Below are positions 35,395 through 44,544 of a DNA stretch of 64,000 nucleotides, one piece after another. This DNA is from an uncultured Eubacteriales bacterium (GTDB lineage: Bacteria > Bacillota > Clostridia > Monoglobales > Monoglobaceae). The notes beneath the pieces are model-generated. The model searched no databases. It was not told where the DNA came from and worked only from the letters and a program-made list of their open reading frames with translations. The stretch lies in assembly GCA_958352815.1 (NCBI GenBank), contig CATWQA010000001.1, positions 1-64,000 on the forward strand, written 5' to 3'. The translations under genes and the position numbers were made by a program. Numbering within the stretch: the first letter of the stretch is position 1; each line of letters opens with the position of its first letter.

Positions 35395-37008
35395 ATGAAC
35401 AACAATTACCTAAGCTATAGGTTTTTCAGAAATCGACCTCTTGTTTGTTTTGCCGGACTGTTTTTATTCGGAATTGTCTTTTCAATCATTGCGGGATTGG
35501 CGGATAACGGCCTGTTGGTTTTGCTTCCAATCCTTTTCACTGTCCTTTTAATTCTTATCGTCCTGCATTTGTGCAGAAAATCTCTTTTGTCATGGATTAT
35601 GTTTCTGTGCCTGTCGTTTCTGATCGGCATTTTATATCCCTGCTTATATAACTCCGCTTTCCGCAGCGACTTGCTCTCGCTAAGCGGCAGCCGGGCAACG
35701 GTATACGGCATTATTATGTCCGAACCAAAGCTCAGCTCAAGCGGCAAGACCATGACCGCAACTCTTAAAACAGATTACATAAAGACCAAAGACAAAGAAT
35801 TTTCAGGCGGCGGGAAAATCATGGTCTCCATACCCCTTGGCAGCGATGTTAAGTACGGCGACGGTATAAAATTTTCCGCGCGCCTAAATCTGCCTGCGGA
35901 AAGATTAGGGGACTTTAAGTACCGCCGCTATCTTTTAACTCAAGGCTGCTGCCTTTACGGATACGCGGACAGCTTTGAAACCTATGAACCTCAAATGTCT
36001 CCCTTTGAGAAATTTTGTTATCTTGGCTACATAATTAAGGAACGGTTTTGTGACTTTGTTGACTATGCGGTTATGGACGTAAATTTAAATGCCCTGCTTA
36101 AAGGCATTATCTTAGGCGACAAAACCGACTTTTCCGACCGATTGTATTCTCAAATGTCAGGCTCCGGATTTATGCATATCGCCGCCGTGTCCGGCTTGCA
36201 CATCGGCTTTCTCTGCAGCTTTATGCTGCTTATCTTCAAAAGACTTCCCCTTCGGCTGCGCTCCGCCGTTCCTTTACCTCTTTTAATATTGTTTATGTCC
36301 GTTTCAAACTTCACTCCCTCCGTAAACCGCGCAGCTATTATGGCAAGCTTTATTCTTTTGGGAAGTGTTCTGCTCCGAAATCCCGACACGACCACCTCTC
36401 TGTTTGCCGCCGGTCTTATTCTATGTCTTGTAAACCCGTACATAGTCTTTAACGTGAGCTTTATTATGTCTTTTACCGCAACTCTGTTTCTGGTGGTATT
36501 CAGCAGACCCTTTTCTCAAATCGCAAGCCATTTCAGCTTGCGTATTTCCCACAGGCTCGTAAAGCAGAACAACCGTTTGAGAACAATAATAAGCTCCGCT
36601 CTTAACCTCCTGTTTTCCTCGGCTGCTGTTTCGATTGCCAGCCAAATAGGTATCACCCCCATATCGGCATACATATTCGGTCGCATTTCCCTGCTGTCCT
36701 TCGTGGGCAACATAGCGGTTGTTCCCTGCACAATGGTGGTGTTTACCGCAGGCATAATCTGCTTCGCTCTCTACCTCGTATATCCGCCTCTTTCTCTGCC
36801 GGGAGCAGCCGTGGTTCTAAACCCGTTCCTCACAATAATTCATGAGACAGCGGACTTCTTTGCCCGCTTCTCCTGCACCCTTTCTCAAAAGCCGAGCTTT
36901 ATCATAATTATAGTTTATTACCTGCTGTGCATTGCTCTGTACCGCTTAGTAATTAAGAAAACAAAGGGGCTTAACCACCCCGAACACGGCTTTTTCTTCG
37001 AAAATTAA
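35395..37008 (+). CDS. ComEC/Rec2-type DNA-uptake channel protein, without nuclease-like domain
   Basis: The 537-residue membrane protein has an N-terminal hydrophobic pair, an OB-like DUF4131 region (about 80-190) and the multi-spanning Competence domain (about 215-480) with GIILGDKTDFS, SGFMHIAAVSGLHIGFL and RAAIMA. Full-length ComEC proteins usually continue into a metallo-beta-lactamase-like domain; here the protein stops soon after the membrane domain. It would form the channel for DNA entry during transformation. ATG 35395 is used; the longer upstream frame overlaps the XRE gene. Confidence 0.85.
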   Translation: MNNNYLSYRFFRNRPLVCFAGLFLFGIVFSIIAGLADNGLLVLLPILFTVLLILIVLHLCRKSLLSWIMFLCLSFLIGILYPCLYNSAFRSDLLSLSGSRATVYGIIMSEPKLSSSGKTMTATLKTDYIKTKDKEFSGGGKIMVSIPLGSDVKYGDGIKFSARLNLPAERLGDFKYRRYLLTQGCCLYGYADSFETYEPQMSPFEKFCYLGYIIKERFCDFVDYAVMDVNLNALLKGIILGDKTDFSDRLYSQMSGSGFMHIAAVSGLHIGFLCSFMLLIFKRLPLRLRSAVPLPLLILFMSVSNFTPSVNRAAIMASFILLGSVLLRNPDTTTSLFAAGLILCLVNPYIVFNVSFIMSFTATLFLVVFSRPFSQIASHFSLRISHRLVKQNNRLRTIISSALNLLFSSAAVSIASQIGITPISAYIFGRISLLSFVGNIAVVPCTMVVFTAGIICFALYLVYPPLSLPGAAVVLNPFLTIIHETADFFARFSCTLSQKPSFIIIIVYYLLCIALYRLVIKKTKGLNHPEHGFFFEN

Positions 37009-37032
37009 AATATTTTATACCTGATCCCGTTT

Positions 37033-37065
37033 CTGACAAATTTTTTCTTGTAACTTGATTATAAT
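37033..37065 (+). promoter_or_regulatory. spoIIE promoter with 21-base spacer
   Basis: CTGACA (37033-37038) and TATAAT (37060-37065) are 21 bases apart, the unusual spacing known for Spo0A-activated sigma-A promoters such as B. subtilis spoIIE. The reverse complement of TTCTGACAAA (37031-37040) resembles a Spo0A box (TTTGTCAGAA). Confidence 0.6.
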
Positions 37066-37108
37066 ACTTTCGTAATAAATTGTAACACATTTACGGAGGT
37101 ATTTACAA

Positions 37109-39511
37109 ATGAGAAACACAGAACTTATGCCTGTTGAAATGTCTCTTCAGGTGCAACAGCCCAAGAAAAGGCGAATCGATTTAAATCCCCGGGATATACC
37201 CATTCGGCTGCTGGGCGTCCTGTTCGCCGGAGCAATGCCTGTGGGCGGTCTCGCTCCATTCGGCCTGTCGTTCCTGACTCTGGATCGGAAGTTTTCCCTG
37301 AAAAGCGTCATAAATCTTATATGCGTATCCGTCGGATACCTGCTGCTGTTTGATTTTTATCTTGCTCTTAAATACATATCGGCGTGCGTCCTGTTTGAAA
37401 CCGTTCTCTTTGTTATAGAGCGCAGCGAAAAGCCGTCTCTGTACTTTATCAGCGGAGCGGCGGCGCTCTGCGCCTTGGTTTGCGAAACAGCCGTCCTTAT
37501 CTGGCAGGGCTTCACCGTGGCGGGGCTTATACTCATAATCTGCGACGCGACCTTAATTATGGTGGGAACCATGGTCTTTGACAGAAGCCGAGACATTCTC
37601 CTTGAAAACAAGTTCCTCACCCAAGCCCTTAAAACCGATGAGAAAATCAGCCTTTGCATCATGGCGGGAGTAATTCTCCTCAGCACCCGATATCTTACGG
37701 TAATCGGCGTCTTTAATATCGCAAACTTTCTGGCATGTATTATTCTGGGAATAATCACCCTGACCCACAAGGGAATAACCCCCGGCGCCCTGGGCGGAAT
37801 TGTCTGCGGCATTATCCTCGGCATAGACGGGGACTTCCCGGAATTTGTCGCCGTATTTACTATTTTGGGGCTGTTTATGGGCGGCGCGGCTCAGATAGGA
37901 AAAAGCGTGGTTTGCATGTGCGCCGCGCTGTTCGGCTTTGGGATTTTGCTGTATCTGGGAATACCGGTGGGACAAGTCCATATGCCCAATATATACGAAC
38001 TGGCTTCCGCAGCGGTGGTAATATATATTCTCCCCAAAAAGGTTATACTCTCGGTGGAACGGATTTTGGATTTCCGCATGGACACAGGAGGGGACGCCGT
38101 CCGCTTTAAGGAATACGTGGGCGAAAAACTGACTTGTATTTCCGACTCCTTTATGGAAATTTCAAAAACTTTTGAGGAAATCTCGGATAAAGAGAGCTCC
38201 ACCGACATGACCGATATCTCGCTGATGTTCGACACCGCCGCTGACAGAATTTGCAAGAGCTGCGACCGGGCAGGCTATTGCTGGCAAAAGGACTTTAACG
38301 CCACCTATGCCACAATGTTTAAATTTCTTGAGATTATGGAGAGAAACGGAGGACTGCGCCTTGAGGACGTGCCCAAGAGCTTTTCCGACAAGTGCATTCG
38401 CCTGCTTCCCCTTATAACCGAAATAAACAGATTGTTTGAAGTGTACAAGGTAAACACTTCTTGGAAGGGAAAACTGCGGGAAAACCGAGAGCTGACCACC
38501 CAACAGTTCAGTCAGATTTCCCGAATTATAAAAAACGCCGCCGAGGAAATATGCGATGAAAAGACCTTTAATATAGCCGCTGCCGACGAGATTAAGGAGG
38601 CTCTGTCAAACATGGGCATAGCCGCCGAAAGAGTTGATGTTGTGTGCGACCGAAACGGAAAATATTCCGTTGAGATAAGTATTTTAAACTGCGAAGACTT
38701 CGACCTGTGCCGAAAACGCATTAAGCCCATTATCAGAAAGGTTCTGGGCATAAACGTTGCCACCCCGTACAGCCGCTGCGAAGACAGACATGACGGCAGG
38801 TGCAAAATATGCTTCTGCCAAATCGAAGGCTTTGAACCCGCAATCGGCGTTGCGAGCATGGCAAAGGGCGCAGAGAGCGGGGACAAGCACTGCGCAAACT
38901 ATCTGGCAGGGGGCAAGCTCGCCGTTACCATAAGCGACGGTATGGGCACAGGGCACGCCGCCGCCCGTGAAAGCAGCGCAATAGTACGCCTCCTCGGCAG
39001 CTTTTTGGACGCAGGTTTTGACAAGGCGGTGGCGGTAAAGCTGGTTAATTCGGTTATGGTGATGAAGTCCGCCCGAGACGCCTTCGCCACGGTGGATATG
39101 TGCGTTATCGACCTGTACACCGGTCAGGTTGAATTTATCAAAAACGGCGCCGAGGCAAGCTACATCAAACACCACGAGTATACCGAAACCGTCCGCACCG
39201 CCTCTCTGCCCATAGGCATTGTTTCAATAAACGATATAGAAACCTTTGCCAGAACCCTTGAAAGCGGCTCCCTTGTGGTTATGACCAGCGACGGAGTTGT
39301 TTCCTCTCCGGAGGATAGCTGGATAAGGGAAATGATTGAGGCCGTGGACATCAGCATTTCCCCCAACGACCTTGCCAAGCTGATTTTAGACGAAGCCACC
39401 CGCCGAAACGCAGCCAAAGGAACCGAGAATGACGACATGACGGTTATCTGCGTAAAGCTGACAGACAGAGCCGGCGCAAAATACAATCCCCCGGTAAAGC
39501 TCGCCTCATAG
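37109..39511 (+). CDS. spoIIE: Stage II sporulation protein E
   Basis: The 800-residue protein has about ten N-terminal transmembrane segments (about 30-325), a central regulatory and FtsZ-interacting region with a conserved cysteine cluster (CKSCDRAGYCW and DGRCKICFC), and a C-terminal PP2C-type phosphatase domain (about 570-795). That domain carries the metal-site motifs ISDGMGTGHAA, VIDLYTGQ, MTSDGV and ENDDMTVICV. SpoIIE dephosphorylates SpoIIAA to activate sigma-F in the forespore and helps polar septation. GGAGG precedes ATG 37109, and a Spo0A-type promoter lies upstream. Confidence 0.95.
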   Translation: MRNTELMPVEMSLQVQQPKKRRIDLNPRDIPIRLLGVLFAGAMPVGGLAPFGLSFLTLDRKFSLKSVINLICVSVGYLLLFDFYLALKYISACVLFETVLFVIERSEKPSLYFISGAAALCALVCETAVLIWQGFTVAGLILIICDATLIMVGTMVFDRSRDILLENKFLTQALKTDEKISLCIMAGVILLSTRYLTVIGVFNIANFLACIILGIITLTHKGITPGALGGIVCGIILGIDGDFPEFVAVFTILGLFMGGAAQIGKSVVCMCAALFGFGILLYLGIPVGQVHMPNIYELASAAVVIYILPKKVILSVERILDFRMDTGGDAVRFKEYVGEKLTCISDSFMEISKTFEEISDKESSTDMTDISLMFDTAADRICKSCDRAGYCWQKDFNATYATMFKFLEIMERNGGLRLEDVPKSFSDKCIRLLPLITEINRLFEVYKVNTSWKGKLRENRELTTQQFSQISRIIKNAAEEICDEKTFNIAAADEIKEALSNMGIAAERVDVVCDRNGKYSVEISILNCEDFDLCRKRIKPIIRKVLGINVATPYSRCEDRHDGRCKICFCQIEGFEPAIGVASMAKGAESGDKHCANYLAGGKLAVTISDGMGTGHAAARESSAIVRLLGSFLDAGFDKAVAVKLVNSVMVMKSARDAFATVDMCVIDLYTGQVEFIKNGAEASYIKHHEYTETVRTASLPIGIVSINDIETFARTLESGSLVVMTSDGVVSSPEDSWIREMIEAVDISISPNDLAKLILDEATRRNAAKGTENDDMTVICVKLTDRAGAKYNPPVKLAS

Positions 39512-39529
39512 GATATTCAAATAAAAATG

Positions 39530-39700
39530 CCGCAGGGGCGGCTAATGAAAAAAGTTGGATTATTTTACATAAATTGATTGTACTGTACATTTATTATAGG
39601 GGGCGTTATGTAAACCGCCCCCTACCACTGTGTAATGATTAAAACTTTATATGCCTGAACCCGTTTATTTTGATAAAGGCTTTGCCGAAAAGGTTTGCAT
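39530..39700. repeat. Intergenic palindromic mosaic 12 (G unit and S-unit end)
   Basis: A G unit (TAGGGGGCG...CGCCCCCTA, 39597-39624), an AAAACTTTA end and an S-unit left end (TTTTGATAAAGGCTTTGCC, 39668-39686) fill the gap between convergent genes. GCCGC/GCGGC at 39529-39543 is a weak hairpin after spoIIE. Confidence 0.7.
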
Positions 39701-39716
39701 AATATATCTGTGGAAT

Positions 39717-40343
39717 TTATTTTTGTTTATCCATATCCAGGTAAAACTTCTTTGCCTGTTCTTCCCAGAACAGTTTATCATCATCTGTGATTTTTCTGAT
39801 CACCTTGCAGGGATTACCGGCAGCAATAACGCCGTCGGGAATATCATTTGTTACCACCGAATTTGAACCGATAACAACATTGGAGCCGATTTTAACCCCG
39901 GGATTGATTACCGTATTTCCGCCGACCCAAACATCGTCCCCGATTGTGACCTCCCTGCCGTATTCCAACAGGGAGTTTCGCACATCTTTGTCGATAGGAT
40001 GTCCCGCGGCGTAAACACACACTCTCGGCGCAAACATTACGTTGTTTCCGATTGTTACTCTGTTTATATCAAGAATAATACAATCATAATTGGCATAAAA
40101 ATTATCGCCGACGCTGATATGGCATCCGTAGTCGCAATAAAAGGGCTTGTTAATGCAGCAATTTTCACCTACGTGTGCAAACAAGCCTCTGACCAGTTGC
40201 TCTCTTTTTTCAAAGTCACCGTAGGACGTGCTGTTAAATTCGTCCATAAACCTAACGCAGTTTCGATATAGCTTCTCTCTATACTCATCCTTTATGGCGC
40301 AGGAATACAATTCTCCCGCTATCATTCTGTCGTACTGTCTCAT
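39717..40343 (-). CDS. Sugar O-acetyltransferase, hexapeptide-repeat (maltose/galactoside type)
   Basis: The 208-residue protein has an N-terminal helical Mac domain (about 1-55) followed by a left-handed beta-helix made of hexapeptide repeats (VTIGNNVMFAP, VTIGDDVWVGGN, VKIGSNVVIGSNS). The acetyl-CoA-dependent catalytic histidine is in AAGHPI. Family members acetylate the 6-hydroxyl of sugars, often as detoxification. AAGGAG precedes ATG 40343. It is the last minus-strand gene before spoIIE converges; no operon partner. Confidence 0.88.
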   Translation of the reverse strand: MRQYDRMIAGELYSCAIKDEYREKLYRNCVRFMDEFNSTSYGDFEKREQLVRGLFAHVGENCCINKPFYCDYGCHISVGDNFYANYDCIILDINRVTIGNNVMFAPRVCVYAAGHPIDKDVRNSLLEYGREVTIGDDVWVGGNTVINPGVKIGSNVVIGSNSVVTNDIPDGVIAAGNPCKVIRKITDDDKLFWEEQAKKFYLDMDKQK

Positions 40344-40375
40344 ATTTTATCTCCTTTCTGTTCTTTGATGAAAAA

Positions 40376-40404
40376 ACCGACAGTCAAACAGTCTGACTGT
40401 CGGT
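40376..40404 (-). terminator. Terminator of the dnaN-gyrB operon
   Basis: A perfect 11-bp stem ACCGACAGTCA/TGACTGTCGGT with a 7-base loop, followed on the minus strand by a T run, 17 bases beyond the ThyX-like stop. Confidence 0.85.
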
Positions 40405-40420
40405 AAGCGCTCGCTCTATA

Positions 40421-41044
40421 TTAGTCATTATCTTTAAGAAAAAGCTCTTTGGTATAGGGCAAGGTCAAAATCCAATCGCAGTACTCATGCCATTCGTCCA
40501 GCTTATGGTTGCGTCTGGCGTAATACATATTAAGCAGATTTTCGTAGTTCATGGTAACGGTGCGTTTCTGGTTATAGCTGGAGGGCAGCATCTGAATAAT
40601 ATCATACCAGTCCGCCTTATCCTTTGTCTCAACAAACCGCTGCCGCTTCAGCTCCATAAATTCCATATAAGCAACAAATGCCTCCATTGCCCTTGGGCTC
40701 AGCTTCTCGCATGAGAAATCGGTCTTTTCAAAGGGCTTTGAATGTATCTTATGCATGGTGCTTGTGGAATTTGCCACTGTTGCAACCTTGTATGTGTCAA
40801 ACTCCTTCCACCAGTAGAGAGGCGCCGTTATATCAACGCTCACCAAAATCTGGCGTATGAACTTTCTGTGATCGCTGCCCGCGCGGCACAGCCGAACGGC
40901 AAGACTCAGGTCGTTCTCCCCTAAGACATACTCGCCCTTTTCATCATAAAAGCTGTCGCTTCTGCCCCAACTGTTCAGAGGGTTGCGCGCGCCCCGCATT
41001 GCGCCCTCCAAATTCATAACTTTTGTTTTTTCGATTAATATCAA
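40421..41044 (-). CDS. ThyX-like protein of unknown function
   Basis: This 207-residue protein is not firmly recognised. The pattern RKFIRQILVSVDITAPLYWW...YKVATVANSTSTMHK, a later ML-PSSYNQKRTVTMNYENLL and ARRNHKLDEWHEYC resembles the layout of flavin-dependent thymidylate synthases (ThyX). However, the RHRxxSxNxxSxR signature is replaced, so catalysis is uncertain. It begins with TTG 41044, 7 bases after GGAGG, and starts 23 bases after the gyrB stop, so it probably belongs to the replication operon. A nucleotide-metabolism role would fit that context, but this is inference. Confidence 0.6.
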   Translation of the reverse strand: MILIEKTKVMNLEGAMRGARNPLNSWGRSDSFYDEKGEYVLGENDLSLAVRLCRAGSDHRKFIRQILVSVDITAPLYWWKEFDTYKVATVANSTSTMHKIHSKPFEKTDFSCEKLSPRAMEAFVAYMEFMELKRQRFVETKDKADWYDIIQMLPSSYNQKRTVTMNYENLLNMYYARRNHKLDEWHEYCDWILTLPYTKELFLKDND

Positions 41045-41067
41045 CGTAAAACCTCCATAGGTGCAAA

Positions 41068-43023
41068 CTAAATATCAAGATTTATAACAGAGGTTCCCCG
41101 CTCCTCGATAAATCTGCGGCGGGGCTCAACCTTATCCCCCATAAGAATGGTAAAGGTCTCGTCTGCCTGCTGGGCATCGTCCAAATCCACCCGCAGCATT
41201 ATTCTTGTCTCCGGGTTCATGGTTGTTTCCCAAAGCTGCTCCGGGTCCATCTCACCCAGACCCTTATAACGCTGAACCGTGGGAGCTCTGCCGTCGCTCA
41301 TGGTCTCCAAAATCTCCTGCAGCTCTGCATCGGTGTAGGCATATTTATCGGTCTTACCCTTGGAAATCTTATAAAGAGGGGGCTGGGCAATATACACGTG
41401 CCCCTCCTCAATAAGAGGCTTCATATAGCGGAAGAAGAAGGTCAACAGCAGGGTTCTGATATGTGCGCCGTCCACATCGGCATCCGCCATAATAACAACC
41501 TTGCCGTATCTCAGCTTGCTAACGTCAAACTCATCGCCTACTCCTGCGCCCAGAGCGGTTATAACCGGAACCAGCTTTTCGTTTCCGTAAACCTTATCTA
41601 TTCTCGCCTTTTCTACGTTGAGCATCTTTCCCCAAAGGGGCAGGATCGCTTGGAAGCGTCTGTCTCTGCCCTGCTTTGCGCTGCCCCCCGCAGAGTCTCC
41701 CTCAACGATATATATCTCGGTATAGGTATTATCTCTGTCGGAGCAGTCTGCCAGCTTGCCGGGCAGGGAACTGCTCTCCAGAGCAGACTTGCGTCTTGTG
41801 CTCTCTCTTGCCTTCTTGGCTGCCTCTCTGGCTCTGGAAGCCGTCAACGCCTTTTCCACAACAATTCTTGCCACAGCCGGATTCTCGTCAAGATACTCTC
41901 CCAGCTTCTCGTTAACCATTTTCTCAACAACGGTTCTTATTTCGCTGTTGCCCAGCTTGGTCTTGGTCTGACCCTCAAACTGCGCCTCGGTGACCTTAAC
42001 GCTGATAATACAGGACAGACCCTCGCGAACATCCTCGCCCTTCAGCTTTGGGTCGCTCTCCTTGAGCATATTTGTCTTTTTGGCGTAATCGTTTATGACC
42101 TTAGTGAGAGCAGACTTAAAGCCCACCTCGTGGGTTCCGCCCTCGGTAGTGTTAATATTGTTGGCAAAGCTCAAAATCATCTCGTTATATCCGTCGTTAT
42201 ACTGCATGGCAACCTCCGCCTCGCAGTTTTCGCGGACGGCGTTCACATATATAACGTCCTCATGGATTGCCTCTTTATTGCGGTTTAAGTATTCCACGAA
42301 CTCACGAATACCGCCGTCGTATCTAAGCTCAACCCGCTGCTTGTCCTCCGGAGCGTCGGCACGCTTGTCAACAAGGACTATCTCTATGCCCGCATTGAGG
42401 AACGCCTGCTCTCTCAAACGCCTGCGCAGCACGTCATAGTCATAAACCAGATCCTCGAAAATCTCGCCGTCCGGCTTGAAGTGGACGATAGTTCCCGTCT
42501 CGGACGTGTCGCCTATCTGCTTTAGCTCGCCGCAGCTGTGACCTCTCTCGTACTTCTGGTAGAAAACGTGTTCCCCGTTTCTTATTGTAACCTCCAGAAA
42601 CTCGGACAGGGCGTTTACAACCGACGCACCAACGCCGTGGAGACCGCCGGACACTTTGTATCCGCCGCCGCCGAACTTACCGCCGGCATGAAGCTGGGTG
42701 AAAACCACCTCTACCGCCGGTATTCCCATTTTGGGGTGAATACCCGTGGGAATACCTCTGCCGTTATCCGTAACGGTGATAGAGTTGTCCTCCTCTATCT
42801 CAACCAAAATCCTTGTGCAGTATCCCGCCAGAGCCTCGTCAATAGAGTTGTCCACAATCTCATACACCAAGTGGTGCAGACCTCTTGAAGTGGTGGAGCC
42901 GATATACATTCCCGGCCGCTTCCTTACCGCTTCAAGCCCCTCCAGCACCTGTATTTGGTTCTCATCATAAGAGTCCCCCACGGGAACGCTGGTAATATGT
43001 TGTTCTTCCTGCATACTATTCAT
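41068..43023 (-). CDS. gyrB: DNA gyrase subunit B
   Basis: The 651-residue type IIA topoisomerase subunit has the GHKL ATPase domain (RKRPGMYIGSTT, EIVDNSIDEA, DNGRGIP, GGLHGVGASVVNALS), the transducer, and the TOPRIM domain (IVEGDSAGGSAKQGR, PLWGKMLNVEKAR, MADADVDGAHI). It introduces negative supercoils with GyrA, which is not in the window. Two in-frame ATGs (43023 and 43014) share one AGAAAGG; the second has better spacing. It is fourth in the operon dnaN-recF-remB-gyrB. Confidence 0.96.
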   Translation of the reverse strand: MNSMQEEQHITSVPVGDSYDENQIQVLEGLEAVRKRPGMYIGSTTSRGLHHLVYEIVDNSIDEALAGYCTRILVEIEEDNSITVTDNGRGIPTGIHPKMGIPAVEVVFTQLHAGGKFGGGGYKVSGGLHGVGASVVNALSEFLEVTIRNGEHVFYQKYERGHSCGELKQIGDTSETGTIVHFKPDGEIFEDLVYDYDVLRRRLREQAFLNAGIEIVLVDKRADAPEDKQRVELRYDGGIREFVEYLNRNKEAIHEDVIYVNAVRENCEAEVAMQYNDGYNEMILSFANNINTTEGGTHEVGFKSALTKVINDYAKKTNMLKESDPKLKGEDVREGLSCIISVKVTEAQFEGQTKTKLGNSEIRTVVEKMVNEKLGEYLDENPAVARIVVEKALTASRAREAAKKARESTRRKSALESSSLPGKLADCSDRDNTYTEIYIVEGDSAGGSAKQGRDRRFQAILPLWGKMLNVEKARIDKVYGNEKLVPVITALGAGVGDEFDVSKLRYGKVVIMADADVDGAHIRTLLLTFFFRYMKPLIEEGHVYIAQPPLYKISKGKTDKYAYTDAELQEILETMSDGRAPTVQRYKGLGEMDPEQLWETTMNPETRIMLRVDLDDAQQADETFTILMGDKVEPRRRFIEERGTSVINLDI

Positions 43024-43111
43024 TGCCTTTCTGCCCGTTAGTTTTTGTTCCGCTGCGGCGGGCCGTCCGCATATTATTCTCGGCAGAGCTTCCCCTGCCC
43101 GATTTGCTTGT

Positions 43112-43402
43112 TTAATACTCGCCGCCGAAAACAGAGTACCCCGAAAAATCCTCCATTCGCTTTACTCTGCCTGCCAGCGCCTTTGAGGAGATACTGGTCA
43201 CATATACAACCTCTCCGTCCTTGCTCTCGCAGACCACCACAGACTTGGGTATGTCCCCGTCAACGCTTCTGACAATCCCCCGCTCCTCGGCAGAGCGCAG
43301 AAACTCACGGGAGTTTTTGGCAATCGTAATGTTATCCATATCCAAAATCGCCACCACGTCTCCCGAGTCCACAGTTGTATTCTTGCCCAAATGTAGGTAC
43401 AT
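43112..43402 (-). CDS. remB: RemB/YaaB-like DUF370 protein
   Basis: The 96-residue protein is of the DUF370 family and begins MYLHLGKNTTVDSGDVVAI, the form found between recF and gyrB in Firmicutes. The related RemA and RemB of B. subtilis promote extracellular-matrix genes. It starts 14 bases after recF, and gyrB begins 88 bases further on. Function here is inferred from position and family. Confidence 0.85.
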   Translation of the reverse strand: MYLHLGKNTTVDSGDVVAILDMDNITIAKNSREFLRSAEERGIVRSVDGDIPKSVVVCESKDGEVVYVTSISSKALAGRVKRMEDFSGYSVFGGEY

Positions 43403-43416
43403 AACAATCTCCTTAG

Positions 43417-44541
43417 CTAATTTTTAGTCAGGGCTGAGCCGCCCTCTACATATATCTTGTTCATGCCTGCGTCCCCGCTGCCGATACTGTCGGTAAACTC
43501 GTCAAGGTCGGTGCAGGTGATTATTATCTGCATATCTTCGATGTTTGCCATGACAAATCTTCTGCGCCTGCGGTCAAGCTCGCTCATTATATCGTCAAGA
43601 AGCAGCACAGGAGTCTCGTTTATCTCCTGCTCAATCAGCTTTACCTCCGCCAGCTTCTCCACCAAGACTATGGTCTTTTGCTGCCCCTGGGAGGCAAAGG
43701 ACTTTGCTTCCTTGCCGTTTATCTCGTATACAATATCCTCTCTGTGAGGGCTGACTATTGTCTCCCTGTTTTCGAGCTCACGACTGCGGTTTGCTTCAAG
43801 CCGCTCCCGAAGCCGCGCCTTTATATCCTCGCGGCTTATGGTCTCGCTCGGGTTCAGCCTGCCTATACAGGAGGCGTATCTCATGCCGAGCCGCTCCTTT
43901 TGAGCAGATATGTCAAGCTGGATTTCTTGGGCTATTTCTTCTATACGCCCGATAAACTCAATGCGGTACCCAATCAGCTCCGCCGACAGCTCTATGAGCT
44001 TTTCGTTCATAATGTCCAGGAGAGTTTTGTTCGGGGTCTGCATTTTAAGCAGTGCGTTCTTGCTCTCCACGACCCGCTTAAGGTGGGTAAGCGCCGAAAA
44101 GTAGTTGGGTCTCAGCTGGCTTATGAGCATGTCAAGATTGCGCCGCCGTCCCCTGGGCCCCTCCTTAACCAGACCCAAAAGCTCCGGGCCGAAGTATACC
44201 ACGTTGAACTTTCCCAAAAGCTCGCTGTTCTTCTTCACGGGAATGTCATTATACACTATGGACTTTCTCTTGCTGCGGAACATCTCTATCTGAAAGAAGT
44301 TCTCGCTGCCGTAGGAGGAAAACTCCATATATATTTTCGCCCTAGGCTCTCCGTGACGGATAAGCTCACTGTCCCGAGAGGTTCTGTTTGACTTGCCCAT
44401 AGAGAACATATGGACGGCCTCCAAAATATTGGTCTTGCCCTGGGCGTTGTCGCCGTAGATAATGTTTATGCCGCTGCCGAACTCAATTTCCTGCTCCTCA
44501 TAGTTACGAAAGTTTGTCAGGCTCAGTTTGTTTGCCTTCAT
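43417..44541 (-). CDS. recF: DNA replication/repair protein RecF
   Basis: The 374-residue SMC-like ATPase has Walker A (GDNAQGKTN), the ABC signature (KSFASQGQQKT) and Walker B (PVLLLDDIMSELD) in the usual RecF order. It loads RecA at gaps with RecO and RecR. The start lies 3 bases after the dnaN stop, so the two are co-translated. Confidence 0.94.
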   Translation of the reverse strand: MKANKLSLTNFRNYEEQEIEFGSGINIIYGDNAQGKTNILEAVHMFSMGKSNRTSRDSELIRHGEPRAKIYMEFSSYGSENFFQIEMFRSKRKSIVYNDIPVKKNSELLGKFNVVYFGPELLGLVKEGPRGRRRNLDMLISQLRPNYFSALTHLKRVVESKNALLKMQTPNKTLLDIMNEKLIELSAELIGYRIEFIGRIEEIAQEIQLDISAQKERLGMRYASCIGRLNPSETISREDIKARLRERLEANRSRELENRETIVSPHREDIVYEINGKEAKSFASQGQQKTIVLVEKLAEVKLIEQEINETPVLLLDDIMSELDRRRRRFVMANIEDMQIIITCTDLDEFTDSIGSGDAGMNKIYVEGGSALTKN

Positions 44542-44544
44542 CGG

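Noticed and set aside
41398..42288. 296-codon frame antisense to gyrB, and similar long antisense frames in clpC, pheT and dnaN
   Set aside because: Shadows of strongly coding genes; compositions and lack of ribosome sites argue against them.
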